A stretch of DNA of 64,000 nt, taken from positions 3,286,001-3,350,000 of the forward strand of contig JALMGJ010000020.1 in assembly GCA_023362775.1 (NCBI GenBank), written 5' to 3'. The position numbers were made by a program, and so were the translations under genes. The notes below the pieces were generated by a model. That model was not told where the DNA came from, ran no database searches, and worked only from the letters and a program-made list of their open reading frames with translations. This stretch comes from Charina bottae. Taxonomy: Eukaryota > Chordata > Lepidosauria > Squamata > Charinaidae. Position 1 is the stretch's first letter. Each line of letters begins with the position of its first letter. Below, one piece after another: positions 21,100-32,821 of this stretch.

Positions 21100-22491
21100 C
21101 AGAGCTTTCCAAACTTTTCATGCTGGTGACACACTTTTTAGACATGCATCATTTCGCGACACACTCTTACAGCAGGGCACAAAGCAGGCACTACGACCTG
21201 CGTGGAATCCTGGCAGGGCTCGGAGGCAGTAGCAGCCGCGACACACCCAGACACTTCAGCCGACACACTAACATGTCCCGACACACAGTTTGGAAAGCTA
21301 TGTTCTTTTTTTTTTTTTTTTTTTAAATAAGTTTTATTAATTTTAAAATACACATTAAAAGCTAATACAAAAGAAAAGAAATAGAAATACAAAGTAAGAA
21401 AAGGGAAAAGAAAAAGTGAAGTCAAAAAATAACAAACAAGAAAAAATATAGAAAATAGATGTCCTCCAATTTATCCTTGAACTTTAAGTACAACAATTAA
21501 CTTTAAATGTTAGTCCTTAATACAATACACAGAAACTTTTCTTTGTCATATACCCTTTGATTTCTCTAATCCAATCTTCTGTTCTTCATATAGGTTTCGC
21601 CTTTCTTGATATCTTCCAACAATCCATCTCTGGTTTCTACTCCTTAGAATAGTAATCAAATGTTCGTTGTTGCGTCAATTAAATGTTTTCCATTTGCTCT
21701 TTCCATTTTTACATCTATATTTATATCTTCAATAAAGTCCAATTAGTATAGCAAATAAAGGCCTTATCTACGTCTAATAAAATACAGTATAATCTGTTCA
21801 TGTTATGACTATATATTCCATTAATACATAATCTAACATATTACATAACATAATACATAATATAGCAAAAATACAAAACCTAACATAACATATAACCTAA
21901 TACATACAACATATTCTTGTAATAACCTACATTCTAATTCCATCTCATCATCTCATTGTCTTCTCATAAATGTGTCTCCAGAAAGAGTAATATATAATAT
22001 CAACATATTTATTTATAATCTTGTATCTTACACTTAAAATATCATGTTTTTATGCATCTGTATATTTCTCATATCTGTGCTTACTCTGTGTACAATACCA
22101 AATCCACATTTTCATTCACCTTGCATTCCAAATCAATATCAATAAATCTCCTGTTTAGGTTATGCCAATATCACAATATGCAACTTGTTTATTTCTGTAA
22201 CTCATGTGGGATATCAAAATGTTTATTTTGCCATATCTATCAATTTGCATATTAAAATCTTCCTGTCTCAGCTGCCACAATGTATTTATGCCCAAACATT
22301 TAATAGACCACTTCCTGTAAGATATCATAATCTTCTTCTGTACCAATACATTCAAAGTCCTCTTTCCCTGTTTCTCTACTGGTTCGAAAGATCTTTCCTC
22401 TGTTTCTAAATCTGTCCCTTGTACCTTCTGTTCCTGAGCCACCAAAATTATTAATATACGTTCTATGGATTTCTTAATTTGGAAAGCTATG
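21100..22491. mobile_element. hAT-type MITE split by an L1-like insertion
   Basis: The left terminus 'cagagctttccaaac' starts at 21100 and the matching right terminus 'gtttggaaagct' occurs at 21288. After a nested insertion a second copy of the right terminus ends at 22491. Flanks ctctacag (21092-21099) and ttctacag (22492-22499) are an 8-bp duplication with one difference, as for hAT transposons. Without the insertion the element is about 205 bp and contains 'cgcgacacac' words shared with the copies at 34079, 49669 and 56911. Confidence 0.85.
21306..22477 (-). mobile_element. L1-like retrotransposon, 5'-truncated, nested in hAT
   Basis: Flanked by a perfect 17-bp target duplication (tttggaaagctatgttc at 21289-21305 and 22478-22494). 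A poly(T) of about 18 at its left side is its poly(A) tail read on the other strand. Its minus-strand 3' end ('ttgtattagctttt', 'attaataaaactta') resembles that of the element at 37284-38999. Endonuclease-type long target duplications and poly(A) indicate L1-type target-primed insertion. No open frame survives. The body is very AT-rich. Confidence 0.8.
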
Positions 22492-22499
22492 TTCTACAG

Positions 22500-22969
22500 T
22501 TTCCAGTACACATTCTATTTTTCAAGTATTAGTTAACTATCTGGATTACCATTTGCAATCTTTGGTAGAAAATTCTACTGCTTACATAAAAGTCATGAAA
22601 TATTTTCATTAGGAAAATACGAAAGATTGGGATAGAGGCTACGTATGTTTAAATATGAATAAAAAGGCTAATATATATGTCAAAAGTATTAATTGGTGTT
22701 ACCTAGACTATTATGTAGGCATTTATAAACATAGAAATTCATATTTTGAAATAGCTGCATGTTACGTTCCAGGGATGAGTTTTGAGAAATCATTCACATG
22801 CCACATTCTGAATGATCTAGGTGAAAAAATTCTGCTAGGTGACATGGGTGAGAACAAGATGAGATAGTACCAAAAAGTGATTGGGCCATTTGGAGACGCA
22901 AGAATGAATGAAAATGATGATTGATGAGTATCTGCTTAGAAAAAGGCCTATTAGTTCTGAATATGTTTA
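22500..22969. other. No gene recognised
   Basis: AT-rich with no identifiable element. Confidence 0.5.
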
Positions 22970-23506
22970 CAGGTACTCCTCACTTACTGACTGCCTCGTT
23001 CAGCGACCATTCAAAGTTACAATGGTGCTGAAAAATATAATGTTATGACCAAAGCCTGTATTTACGACCTTTGCAGTGTCCCTCAGTCATGTGATTGCCA
23101 TTACAGTCAGTACACATTGTCCTGTGCTTGACCTGTTGCTCTTCTTCCCCCCCCCCCACTTGCAGAGCAGAGAGATTGGAGAGGAAGGGATTACAAGAGA
23201 GTAAGCAGGCACACAATGGGGGAAACACTAGGCTGTTTGTGTAGCAGGTTTGTGGATGCCAGAGCATTGCTTTTGATGTGTATTCCCTACTATGTGCCTG
23301 CTTACTCTCTTGTAATCCCTTCCTCTCCAATGAATTGAAATAGAAACATTAATCCCTTTCTTGCTAATTATCCCAGGGCCGGGGTGAGTGTTCCAAAGGG
23401 CGGGGGAGTGGGGAAAAGGAAAGCATGTGATTTCCCACTTAGCGACTGCTCTGCTTAACGACAGAGCTGCCGGTCCCAATCGTGGTTGCTAAATGAGGAC
23501 TACCTG
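22970..23506. mobile_element. Tc1/mariner (Tigger/pogo-like) MITE
   Basis: Left end 'caggtactcctcacttactg' and right end 'taaatgaggactacctg' are inverted repeats. Left flank is TA (22968-22969) and right flank CA, a mutated TA. The body carries the words 'gttatgacc', 'acgacctttgcagtg', 'tgcttaacgac' shared with 42863-43426. A C-run at 23147-23158 and an apparent local inverted duplication ('ggattacaagagagtaagcaggcac' against 23290-23325) lie inside. Confidence 0.75.
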
Positions 23507-24600
23507 CATTCAAATATAAGTCTATTCATGCATATACATGAAGAAGGAAGGAATCTAAATATAAAAGAATAACTATTTTATTGTTTATGATGGAAGACTA
23601 AAAGTATCAAAGATTTTGAATGTGGAAAAAGTCTTTTTTTTATGAAGTCAAGAATGGATCTTGGAGAAAAAAGGACATGGATGAAAAGTAAAGAAGCTAG
23701 ACTACAGGAAGAGAAAGTACAAATAAGAAAATGTCTTAGAAGATAAATTAGTCTTCCAACAGAATTTTAGGAGAAACAAAACTAAGTTCAGTGCAGTGGG
23801 AATGGGTTACGTATGTGTGCCAAAACAAGAGATAGGTTCAAGAATGTATGAGTGATGTATGAATATAGACTGAATGCAATGAATGAGTGTGGGCTAAAAC
23901 AAAAAGTAAGTAGCAAACAGGAAAGAAATACATTGAGGTGGCTTGGTCAGACAGAGAGAATGAATGAGGACTGAGTTGTAAAGTAAGAGTGCATGGGCTA
24001 AGAGGAAGAGGAAGTTCAAGAAAGTAATGGTTGGATGAAGTTTATGAGGTCTTCAGAAAGAGAGAGGTGAGAAGTTTAAAGAAGAAAAGACAGTACGGAC
24101 ATGGTGGAAAACAACAATGGTCTACAATAATTAAAGATACGGAGAGCTGTAGTGAATGGTACTAGATTGAACTATATTTCCTTTTCTGCCTAATTTCTTT
24201 TGCTCATTACTTCTGGGCTCTGTTCTGTGCTTTACATTGCTTACTCCAAAGAGAATAGAGTGATGGGTATAGATGGATAAGTGTAAAATTACTATAATAC
24301 ACCCATTCCACATGAAGAAAATAGAAAAAACTGAGCCATTTTATTATCACTTAGACCTCACTACATAATTTCTTGTTAGGTTCATGCAAAAGAAATATTT
24401 CAGGTTTTAAAAAATGCAGCACAGCCTGAAGTAGAAGGTTAAAAAAGTAGACTAGTTTTACACATTCAGTTAGGTTTCTTTAAAAAGGGTAGTGTGCTTT
24501 CAGGGTTCCTACTCATGTGTACCCTGCTGGCAAATGGGTAGGAAAGGTTACTATGGCCAGCGGGAAGGGATTGGAAGTTTTGTTCCAAACATCCAGATGG
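23507..24600. other. No gene recognised
   Basis: Purine-rich DNA. The stretch 23880-24130 contains words such as 'gcttggtcagacagagagaatgaatgagg' that look like an old LINE tail, too eroded to assign. Confidence 0.4.
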
Positions 24601-24639
24601 TACCAGGCTACCTAGCCCCTCTCTAGAGATGCAGTCTCT

Positions 24640-24880
24640 GAAACCGAAGAGCAGGCTAGAGCAGAGCCAGGCAGCCCGGCTTCATGTGGACGAAGAGCTT
24701 CATGTTCTTGTTGGGAAGCAAAGCGGCGATCCTGTTGGCTTCAGTGAGGCACCTTGCCACCATGAACAGCTCCTGCACGTTAGAAGCAACGTCTGCATCT
24801 GCAAGCACAGCAAAGCCATGGATCTGCTTCGTGTTGCTCTTAGAATCAGCTTTTGACCAGGATGCGCAATCTCATTACAT
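24640..24880 (-). pseudogene. Unidentified processed-pseudogene-like coding remnant
   Basis: On the minus strand one frame stays open from about 24855 to 24680 and reads like real protein ('KQIHGFAVLADADVASNVQE', 'LFMVARCLTEANRIAALLPN'). Codon use is balanced and the local GC content is above the flanks. Upstream the frame meets stop codons, and there is no start or splice context. I do not recognise the family. It could be a fragment of a retrocopied host gene; a (TTA) microsatellite borders its 5' side. Confidence 0.4.
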
Positions 24881-24912
24881 TTTGGTTTGCCTAGCCATGG
24901 TTTGGGGAACAA

Positions 24913-24914
24913 AC

Positions 24915-24969
<55 letters not shown>

Positions 24970-24991
24970 GACAGACAGACAGACAGACAGA
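24913..24991. repeat. (TTA)n then (GACA)n microsatellites
   Basis: About nineteen TTA units (24914-24969) followed by five GACA units, at the tail side of the minus-strand SINE that follows. Confidence 0.97.
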
Positions 24992-25795
24992 ACTCAAGGT
25001 GGCGAACATACCTCATTCTCCTGCCTCCTATTTTCCCCACAACAGCAACCCTATGAGGTGAGTTGGGGTGAGAGAGAGTGACTGGCCCAAGGTCACCCAG
25101 CTGGTTTTCGTGCCTAAGGCGGGACTAGAACTCTCAGTCTCCTGGTTTCCCATTGATTCCTTCCTAGGGCTGAGAGAGAGTGACTGGCCCTAGGTGACCC
25201 AGCCGGCTTTCATGCCTAAGGCGGGGCTAGAACTCTCAGTCTCCTGGTTTCCCATTGGTTCCTTCCTAGGGCTGAGAGAGAGTGACTGGCCCAAGCTCAC
25301 CCAGCCGGCTTTCATGCCTAAGGCGGGGCTAGAACTCTCAGTCTCCTGGTTTCCCATTGGTTCCTTCCTAGGGCTGAGAGAGAGTGACTGGCCCAAGGTC
25401 ACCCAGCCGGCTTTCATGCCTAAGGCGGGGCTAGAACTCTCAGTCTCCTGGTTTCCCATTGGTTCCTTCCTAGGGCTGAGAGAGAGTGACTGGCCCAAGG
25501 TCACCCAGCTGGCTTTCATGCCTAAGGCAGGGCTAGAACTCTCAGCCTCCTGGTTTCCCATTGGTTCCTTCCTAGGGCTGAGAGAGAGTGACTGGCCCAA
25601 GGTCACCCAGCCGGCTTTCATGCCTAAGGCGGGGCTAGAACTCTCAGTCTCCTGGTTTCCCATTGGTTCCTTCCTAGGGCTGAGAGAGAGTGACTGGCCC
25701 AAGGTCACCCAGCCGGCTTTCATGCCTCAGGTGGGACTAGAACTCTCAGCCTCCTGGTTTCTATGCCAGCACTTTCACCACTACACTATGGTTTA
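24992..25795 (-). mobile_element. SINE with seven-unit tandem expansion of its body (102-bp period)
   Basis: The SINE tail block ('cctcattctcctgcctcctattttccccacaaca') is at 25010-25046. The head ('gccagcactttcaccactacact') is at 25767-25790. Between them the same segment, 'gagagagagtgactggccc' to 'ctcctggtttcccattggttccttcctagggct', occurs about seven times starting near 25070, 25172, 25274, 25376, 25478, 25580 and 25682. The period is 102 bp, divisible by three, so both strands carry long uninterrupted frames (209 codons plus, 177 minus). These are by-products, not genes. Confidence 0.92.
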
Positions 25796-25799
25796 TATG

Positions 25800-26390
25800 A
25801 AAGTTGGTTTTGAAAATCGTTGAAAACTGTGGGTCATTGATTAGGGATTTGAACTTGATGAATCTCCCTCAAGTCTTCATGGCATAGAATTCCTTTTAAA
25901 TCGCTTTCACCACTTTCCAATCACTCTGGAAACTCTCCGTCTCTCATTTTTCTCATAGACTCTCCATGAAAACATCTTAACTAGAGTGTCAAAAACAGGC
26001 TTCTGCTTGAAAGCATTCCTGAAAGGGTGATACTGGCCAGCTCTGCAGCCATAAATGACACTCAGATGCTTGTTCCTCTCAAAGAACTGCCTGACTATTT
26101 ACACGGCCCATGCACTCTTCCAGTTCAGTTGCTTGTTTCCTCATTTGAAGATGAATACATGTGCATCTTCTACCCATTGGACACACATACGAGTAGATTG
26201 CAAATAAATATAACAAAAATGTGAGGTAGCATAGAGTTACTGTATATACGTAGAATGTTGCAACTTCATCATTCAGAAAATGACTTCAGAAAGCCAGGGG
26301 TACTTTTTAATACTTTTTTCAATTAATATACATTCTTATAGTGAGGCTTAAAATGCTTTTTAAAAAGTCAAATATTTTGTTTATTGCTTT
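25800..26390. other. No gene recognised
   Basis: A 65-codon frame at 26027-26224 has no recognisable domain; otherwise AT-rich. Confidence 0.45.
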
Positions 26391-26392
26391 GT

Positions 26393-26610
26393 TCAATTAA
26401 TACCTTGCCTTTTGTCGAGGTGTTCAAGGCAGCATATAGAGCTTTCCCACCTCCCATTTCCCCACAACAACAACCCTGTGAGGGGGGTTGGGCTGAGAGA
26501 GAGGGACTGGCCCAAGGTCACCCAGGGAGCTTCGGTGGCTGAGCAGAGATTCAAACCTGGTTCTCCCAAGTCCTGCTGCACACACTGATCACTACACTGT
26601 ACATTGAGAA
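26393..26610 (-). mobile_element. MIR-like SINE
   Basis: Minus strand: head at the 26590-26610 side ('acagtgtagtgatcagtg'), 'gggttcgaatctctg'-like box at about 26545-26560, 'tgaccttgggccagtccctctctctcag' (26488-26520) and 'cctcacagggttgttgttgtgggg' (26460-26482). The ending is 'ccttgaacacctcgacaaaagg'. It is single-unit, not expanded. Confidence 0.78.
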
Positions 26611-28385
26611 AGACAGTAAGCTGGAATTGGAGAATATTCTGTAATTATCAGTACAAGCCATAATTGGGGAAATCACTCATTTCAAATGGAGAAGGGGGAC
26701 AAAGTGGGGAGTGGCTTTGCGTTCTGCATCTAAGAATGCTTTCCTAAGGAAACTGTAATTCTCCATTTTTTTGGTCTGGTTTTCGGTGTTCAAATTAGGG
26801 AGGCTGATGTCTTAAATTTTTAAATGCAGGCTAAAGGGAATTCCAGACAGTGATACCATGGTATAAGCTTACACTTATCCCATCTTTTCACTGAACAGAC
26901 AAAGAATCTACGTCTGCTCTGATGTTCTTTCTTCAAAAGACACCTTATCTTACTATCTACCATCATGCAAAAAAGAACAAAGGGAAAAAAATCTCAAGAG
27001 AAAGAATTGTAACCTCAGCAGTTGTTAGCATTAGTTCTTCCACCCCGTTGTTAACCAGAGTTAAGTATGTTTTTCAAGAGACCATTTTTCACTTGGCTGC
27101 AACTTAATGTTGTTCCTTTTTCTGTATTATTTTACTCAAACACCACAAAGAAGATGAAAAGCCTGGCTTAGCAAAAGTCATATTTAATTGCTGTATGTTA
27201 CAAGTGAGAAATCCCTAGCCCTGAGAATACACAGAGATGGGGGGGGGGGACTGCAAACCCTGGAGGGCCATCTGTACAGTAATGTCCTGTTTATCTGCTT
27301 TGCAACTGCCAGTTTCATTACCATTCAAACAAACCAACTCCCTGGTTTGTTTACTGGATTTTGATTTGGCTTAAATTGGGGCTAACAAGTCACCAGACAG
27401 ATGGCTAATTACAGTAATCGCTCCCCAGCAGTGTACAGGAGCCCTGGGAGCTCAGTAGGCAAGCCTCTTTGAAAGGCGACCGCCCCCCCCCTGCCCTTCC
27501 CGTTTTCCCTGGCAATGGAGAGCTCCCCATGTAGCATTGGCAGGATTCTTGCAAGGCAAGGGATGGAGGCGCAGGGAGCATGCCCAAAGAGCCTTTAGGC
27601 TTTGCAGATCTTTCCCCACGGAGATTAAGGTGTGGTGGGCTTTCAGAAGACGGCCTCCCAATCCAGCAAAGGCCAGGTGTGCCCATTCCTTCTGATGCAC
27701 AGGCAGGAAAGAGCCTTGCGGAGCAGCCAGAGTTCTCACTGGCTTGCAGGGTTGTGAAAGCATTCTCTGCATCTGGCAGGACCCAGGAGAACCGGGGTCA
27801 CCTTTAGCATTTTCTTTTCATGCTAAACACGGAGAGGGTGGGGGAACAGAAAGTCCACTAGGCCTGAAAAGCCAAGGATGCATTTTACAATATGGAAAGA
27901 GGCATCCTGACCTTAAGAACAGTTACTTCCTGACAGAAAATCACTGTGATTCTGCTTCTGGTTTTCCTTTTGTATACTACTGATTTTGCTATGTCTATTC
28001 TTTACCAGGGAATTTTACCCATTTGATTTATTAAGTAACATGTCACTTTTCTAATATCATGAAGTTTATGGCTAAAATTACTGAAATCAATATAGCTTTC
28101 TTGATTTAATGAGAATGGAAAAAAATCAGTGCAGTTATGCAAGTGCAGTGGGAAGACGCCTGCTTTTTTGGTCAGGGTAAATGGACTTAAATTCGAATGA
28201 ATGAATGAACAAATGAATGAACAAATGAATGAATAATTGTAACAGAGCAGATATCAACAGTCATGCGGAAAGGATAAGTACTACTCCACAGTAGGAGAAA
28301 CAAATAGGAAAAGGAGCTCAAAATGGGTGGGAGTTTCTAAAAAAAAGAGATACTGAAGGCACAATTGCAATCAGAAAAATAAATC
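26611..28385. other. No gene recognised
   Basis: A moderately GC-rich stretch (27400-27830) gives frames of 75-106 codons on both strands but no domain or splice pattern. A (GAATGAAC)-type short repeat lies at about 28195-28240. Confidence 0.45.
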
Positions 28386-28920
28386 AGTGTGGCTGCACAA
28401 AAAGCTTATGAAGATGTAAAAAAGGACTTGTGTAGGAGGAAGAGGAAGGCGATCTGGGTCACCAAGGAAGAGGACATACAGGTGGCCCAAAACTTTAGAG
28501 AGGCTGTCAGGAGAGCTAAGCACTTGAGGAAGGAATTAGACAAGCTGAAATCATTTCCAATAAGGGGCAATGAGGAATTCGCTGGGAATGTTTAGCCTTG
28601 AAGAAGCAACTGAGGAAGGGTATGGTAGCATTGCTCAAATTCTTGAAATCTATTCTTCACTGTCCCAGAATACAAGTCCCAGAATAATAGTTTCAAATGA
28701 CAGGAAGGCAGATTCTAGTCGAATGTTAGGAAAACCTTTCTAATGATAAGAGCTGTTCATCGGTGGGAGTAATGATCAAGGAAGGCAGTGAGCAACCCTG
28801 AGATGGATGTGTACTGAAACTAAGAGCCATTGGTCCGGAGAGCTTTAATTCAGCTTCCTACGTTGAGCAGGGTGCTTGAGAGGGTCTAACTGCCCTCTTC
28901 CGGTTCTATGATTCTACCCT
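28386..28920 (+). mobile_element. CR1 LINE 3' end, degraded
   Basis: From about 28700 the CR1 3' block is clear: 'aggcagattctagtcgaatgttaggaaaacctttctaatgataagagctgttc', 'gcttgagagggtctaactgccctcttccggttctatgattctac'. The upstream part with a 68-codon frame (28389-28595), Lys/Arg-rich, probably belongs to the same insertion but is less certain. Confidence 0.65.
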
Positions 28921-30342
28921 TTTTCTCACTAAATACATGCTGAGGACAATGAAGATGATTTATCTTTCACTACTGAACTTTTTTTTTTTTAAATAAACAT
29001 TGACACCCATCAAATTTTCTTCAAATCCTTTGCCTTCTGGTTAGAAAACAGCTTGGAAAGAAAACTTGTGGAGAAAGTTTTATGTGCATCTTCCTAATAC
29101 AGGTGCAGTGGTCGAAATCTGCAGTCACATTGCTTCATTTCTATTTATCAGGAAGAGACTGTTCATGGCTCTTGTACATTCATGCTTGTTCTTGAATAAT
29201 CAGGGAGTAAAAAACCTCAACCCCCACCTTCCCAAATAAATGTAGAAACTGAATAAAATGCTATGTTTGTGCTAGAGTTAATCATTACATTCTCTTTGGC
29301 GAAATACACTGGTATTTATAATACTAACCTGACAGTTACAACCATTTGTGGTACCCTTCATGATTTCAAACATCTTTGTGCTTCAAGAAGGAAACCAATT
29401 ATCTTTTTTTAATTGTCTGAACATTGTGAGTGTGGAATTAGCTGCTACAAATTGCAAATAGAAGTATGTTTTTAGTGTTATAGTCTTAGAAGTACATCTG
29501 ATTTAGAATGTTTAAAATGTTCAGAATCAAAGTGCTGATCACATCTAGAACAGTGCTGTTATACAGTACTGTAACCACTTTGTTTCTGCTTCTGAGGGGT
29601 GAATGTTGGTAAAAAGAAACTTGAACAAACTGGAGCCAGCAGATATATCTAGAGCCAAGTTAAGCCTTTTGACTCATCTGTTTGGATAGGAGAATCTGCA
29701 TATATTTGCAGTCCTCCACTAAAATGTATGGAATTTAAAAGTGTTTAAGTTTGGTTTGATCACATTAAGAGATAAAGAGTTTATATTCATGTTTGTTTAA
29801 ATTAAACAACATTGCATTTTCTCAGATGGGTCTTGCTATATGGGCCAGCTCTTATCCTGACTGTTCCTCTGGACTGCAAAGTCTGAATAATAAAAAGTAT
29901 TTAAAAAGTACTACTCAAAATGGAGGCTATTTTCTCTTTTGACTCTAGAAGCAATATTTCTAACTGTAAAAAGAACATGAAGCTTGGTCAAAACTCAAGA
30001 TGGGGATCATTGATGCTGATGTAGCATGATGTGTGAAGGTAGACACTGATCAAACTTGCTTGAGTTTCAAAAGTGATTTCTGATGAAAAAGACTACCAAT
30101 AGCTTTTGCCTTTTGCAAGCTTAAATGGGCTCTTAGAATTGTGACCTGTGTCCCTAAGTACAAAAAGACCACATTCACCCATTTTCTTTGTTGTCATTCA
30201 AATATAAAATTGTTGAGTGATTGCCTCATATCCTTGGATCATTTTACCTGCAGAAACTCTGAATTTGAAGACTGTGCATTTGTATGTAGTATATGTGTGT
30301 GTACTCAGAGATTTGTATAACTTTTTGACATTGATTTTTATA
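28921..30342. other. No gene recognised
   Basis: Mostly unique-looking AT-rich DNA; no feature supported. Confidence 0.5.
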
Positions 30343-31571
30343 GGGTTACAAGCTAGGCTTCAGCAGTATGTGAACCGAGAAATACCAGAAGTGCAAGCTG
30401 GGTTTCGAAGAGGCAGAGGAACTAGAGATCAGATTGCCAACATTCGCTGGATCATGGAAAAAGCAAGAGAGTTCCAGAAAAACATCTACTTCTGCTTCAT
30501 TGACTACACTAAAGCCTTTGATTGTGTGGATCACAACAAACTGTGGCAAATTCTTGAAGAGATGGGAGTACCAGACCACCTTACCTGTCTCCTGAGAAAC
30601 CTGTATGTGGGTCAAGAAGCAACAGTTAGAACCGGACATGGAACAACTGATTGGTTCAAAATTGGGAAAGGAGTACGACAAGGCTGCATATTATCACCCT
30701 GATTATTTAACTTATATGCAGAGTACATCATGAGAAATGCCGGGCTGGATGAATCACAAGCCAGAGTTAAGATTGCCAGGAGAAATATCAACAACCTCAG
30801 ATATGCAGATGATACCACCCTAATGGCAGAAAGTGAAGAGGAACTAAAGAGCCTCTTGATGAGGGTGAAAGAGCTGGCTTGAAACTCAACATTAAAAAAA
30901 ACCCAGATCATGGCATCTGGTCCCATCATCTCCTGGCAAATAGAAGGAGAAGAAATGGAAGCAGTGACAGATTTTATTTTCTTGGGCTCCAAGATCACCG
31001 CAGACGGTGACTGCAGCCACGAAATTAAAAGACGCTTGCTCCTTGGGAGGAAAGCTATGGCAAACCTAGACAGCATATTAAAAAGCAGAGACATCACCTT
31101 GCCGACAAAGGTCCGTATAATTAAAGCTATGGTTTTCCCAGTAGTAATGTATGGCTGTGAGGGTTGGACCATAAGGAAGGCTGAGCACCGAAGAATTGAT
31201 GCTTTTGAACTGTGGTGCTGGAGAAGACTCTTAAGAGTCCCTTGGACTGCAAGGAGGTCAAACCAGTCAATCCTAAAGGAAATCAACCCAGACTGCTCAT
31301 TGGAAGGACAGATGCTGAAGCTGAAGCTCCAATACTTTGGCCACCTAATGCGAAGAGAGGACTCACTGGAAAAGACCCTGATGCTGGGAAAGACTGAAGG
31401 CAAAAGGAGAAGGGGACGGCAGAGGATGAGATGGTTAGATAGCATCACCGATGTAATGAACATGAACTTGAGTAAACTCTGGGAGACAGTGGAGGAAGGC
31501 CTGGCATGCTATGGTCCATGAGGTCACGAAGAGTCGGACACGACTAAACGACTGAACAACAACAACAACAA
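30343..31571 (+). pseudogene. BovB (RTE) LINE, 3' half of ORF2 with reverse transcriptase
   Basis: One frame, with two stops, reads the RTE/BovB reverse transcriptase: 'VQAGFRRGRGTRDQIANIRW' (30385-30450), 'DYTKAFDCVDHNKLW' (30500-30545), 'GVRQGCILSP' then a stop, and the catalytic 'YADDTTLM' at about 30796-30820. After a second stop and a shift the C-terminal part follows with 'VTDFIFLGSKITADGDCSHE' and 'FGHLMRREDSLEKTLMLGK'. The 3' end is 'gtcggacacgactaaacgactgaac' followed by (AAC)n, the standard BovB tail. It is 5'-truncated and inactive. Confidence 0.95.
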
Positions 31572-32139
31572 ATAGAATAGCCCTATGCGTGTTTGCTCAA
31601 TTCATGTATTGGTCCATCTTGCTTAGAGTTTCTGTTGTATGATTGTCCGTGTCTGTCTTTGTCCATCCCTCCCTCCTTCCCTTTGAATAGTCAGACAATA
31701 ATACATAAAGATACAGCACAATGTGTTAGTTCAACTAGCTCTAGCAGTGGTGGTTTCGGCTGGTAATGGCTGGAATGCAGCTGACTCAGGTTTAACAGAT
31801 GATACGGCTTTCACAACTTCCGGGATCATTTCAGCTCCTAAAATATTCAAATGCTTCTTTAAAATCCCTAACATTTTGTACCTAAGTTATTTTGTTTAGA
31901 TGAACTACCCAGATTTAACTTAGCAGTAGCACCACCCTCCTCATTGCTTGAGATACTGGGTGAGCTGCTTTTATTTAAAAACTGTATATAGTTTGGTTAA
32001 TGACTAGAGGCTAAGCAAGGAGAATTCAGCAGGAGACAGTGCCCTTTGATCGAATAGTGCATTACGGTCTCTACTTTGGGTTTTACAGAGCACTCTGTCT
32101 CCTGTTCAATTTGATAGCATAAGTCAAATTGATTTTAAC
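31572..32139. other. No gene recognised
   Basis: No element or exon identified. Confidence 0.5.
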
Positions 32140-32819
32140 CAGCCCTTTTCAACCTTTTTATCCTGGAGGAATCTTGAAATAATGTTCAGGTCTTGGGGAA
32201 CCCCTGCATAAAAATTATTAGATTCACAGCTCACAGTGCATTAGTGTGATCAGTAAGTTGTTGATACAATTATCCAATAAAAATTGTCAGTGCTCTCTTG
32301 AGGAGAGAATGTTATTTTTCTGTGGATCTGTTTATTTTGGCCCACATTAGCCTCCTCTTTTTGTTTGCTTCCCCCTCCCCCACAAATGACGTCTACTCTA
32401 ATGCAAGCCAGGTAGAGAAAACCTCCATTTTCCTTTTTTAAAAGATTTCCTACTTATTTTTTTTTTACTTTATCCAAGTAGATCTAAAAATGTTATCACA
32501 AATTTCTACTCTAACAAGATGCTAATGAGGAATGATATGTGCAAGCATACTTTTTTCCTTATTTAAAACTAAAAATGAATTTTTAGCTCCCCACTTCTTT
32601 TTTTAAAAAAACGGTTATGCTTAGCTTACCTTTCTTGAAATTAATCTCTTTCTTTCCCTTTCATACATTTTAAAAACTCATAAGGCCAATATAATAAATT
32701 TATGTTAAATAACTGGCTTAGGCAAAAAAAAAAACAATGTAGATTTGTTTTACTCATGATCTCTTGCAGAACCCCTAGCAACCTCTCATGGAACCCCAGT
32801 TGAGAAAGGTTTCAACTGA
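32140..32819. mobile_element. Old hAT-type (Charlie/MER-like) element
   Basis: Left 'cagcccttttcaacctttttatcctggaggaa' and right 'gcagaacccctagcaacctctcatggaaccccagttgagaaagg' form the inverted 'caaccnnnnggaaccc' ends familiar from hAT MITEs. The next block 'cttggggaacccctgcataaaaattattagattc' also fits. An 8-bp duplication is not clear. Confidence 0.55.
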
Positions 32820-32821
32820 AT

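Noticed and set aside
25190..25823. Long open frames of 209 (plus) and 177 (minus) codons with repeated 34-residue units
   Set aside because: The 102-bp SINE unit is divisible by three, so any stop-free unit gives a long frame on both strands. The protein repeats are translated SINE; there is no conserved domain or gene context.
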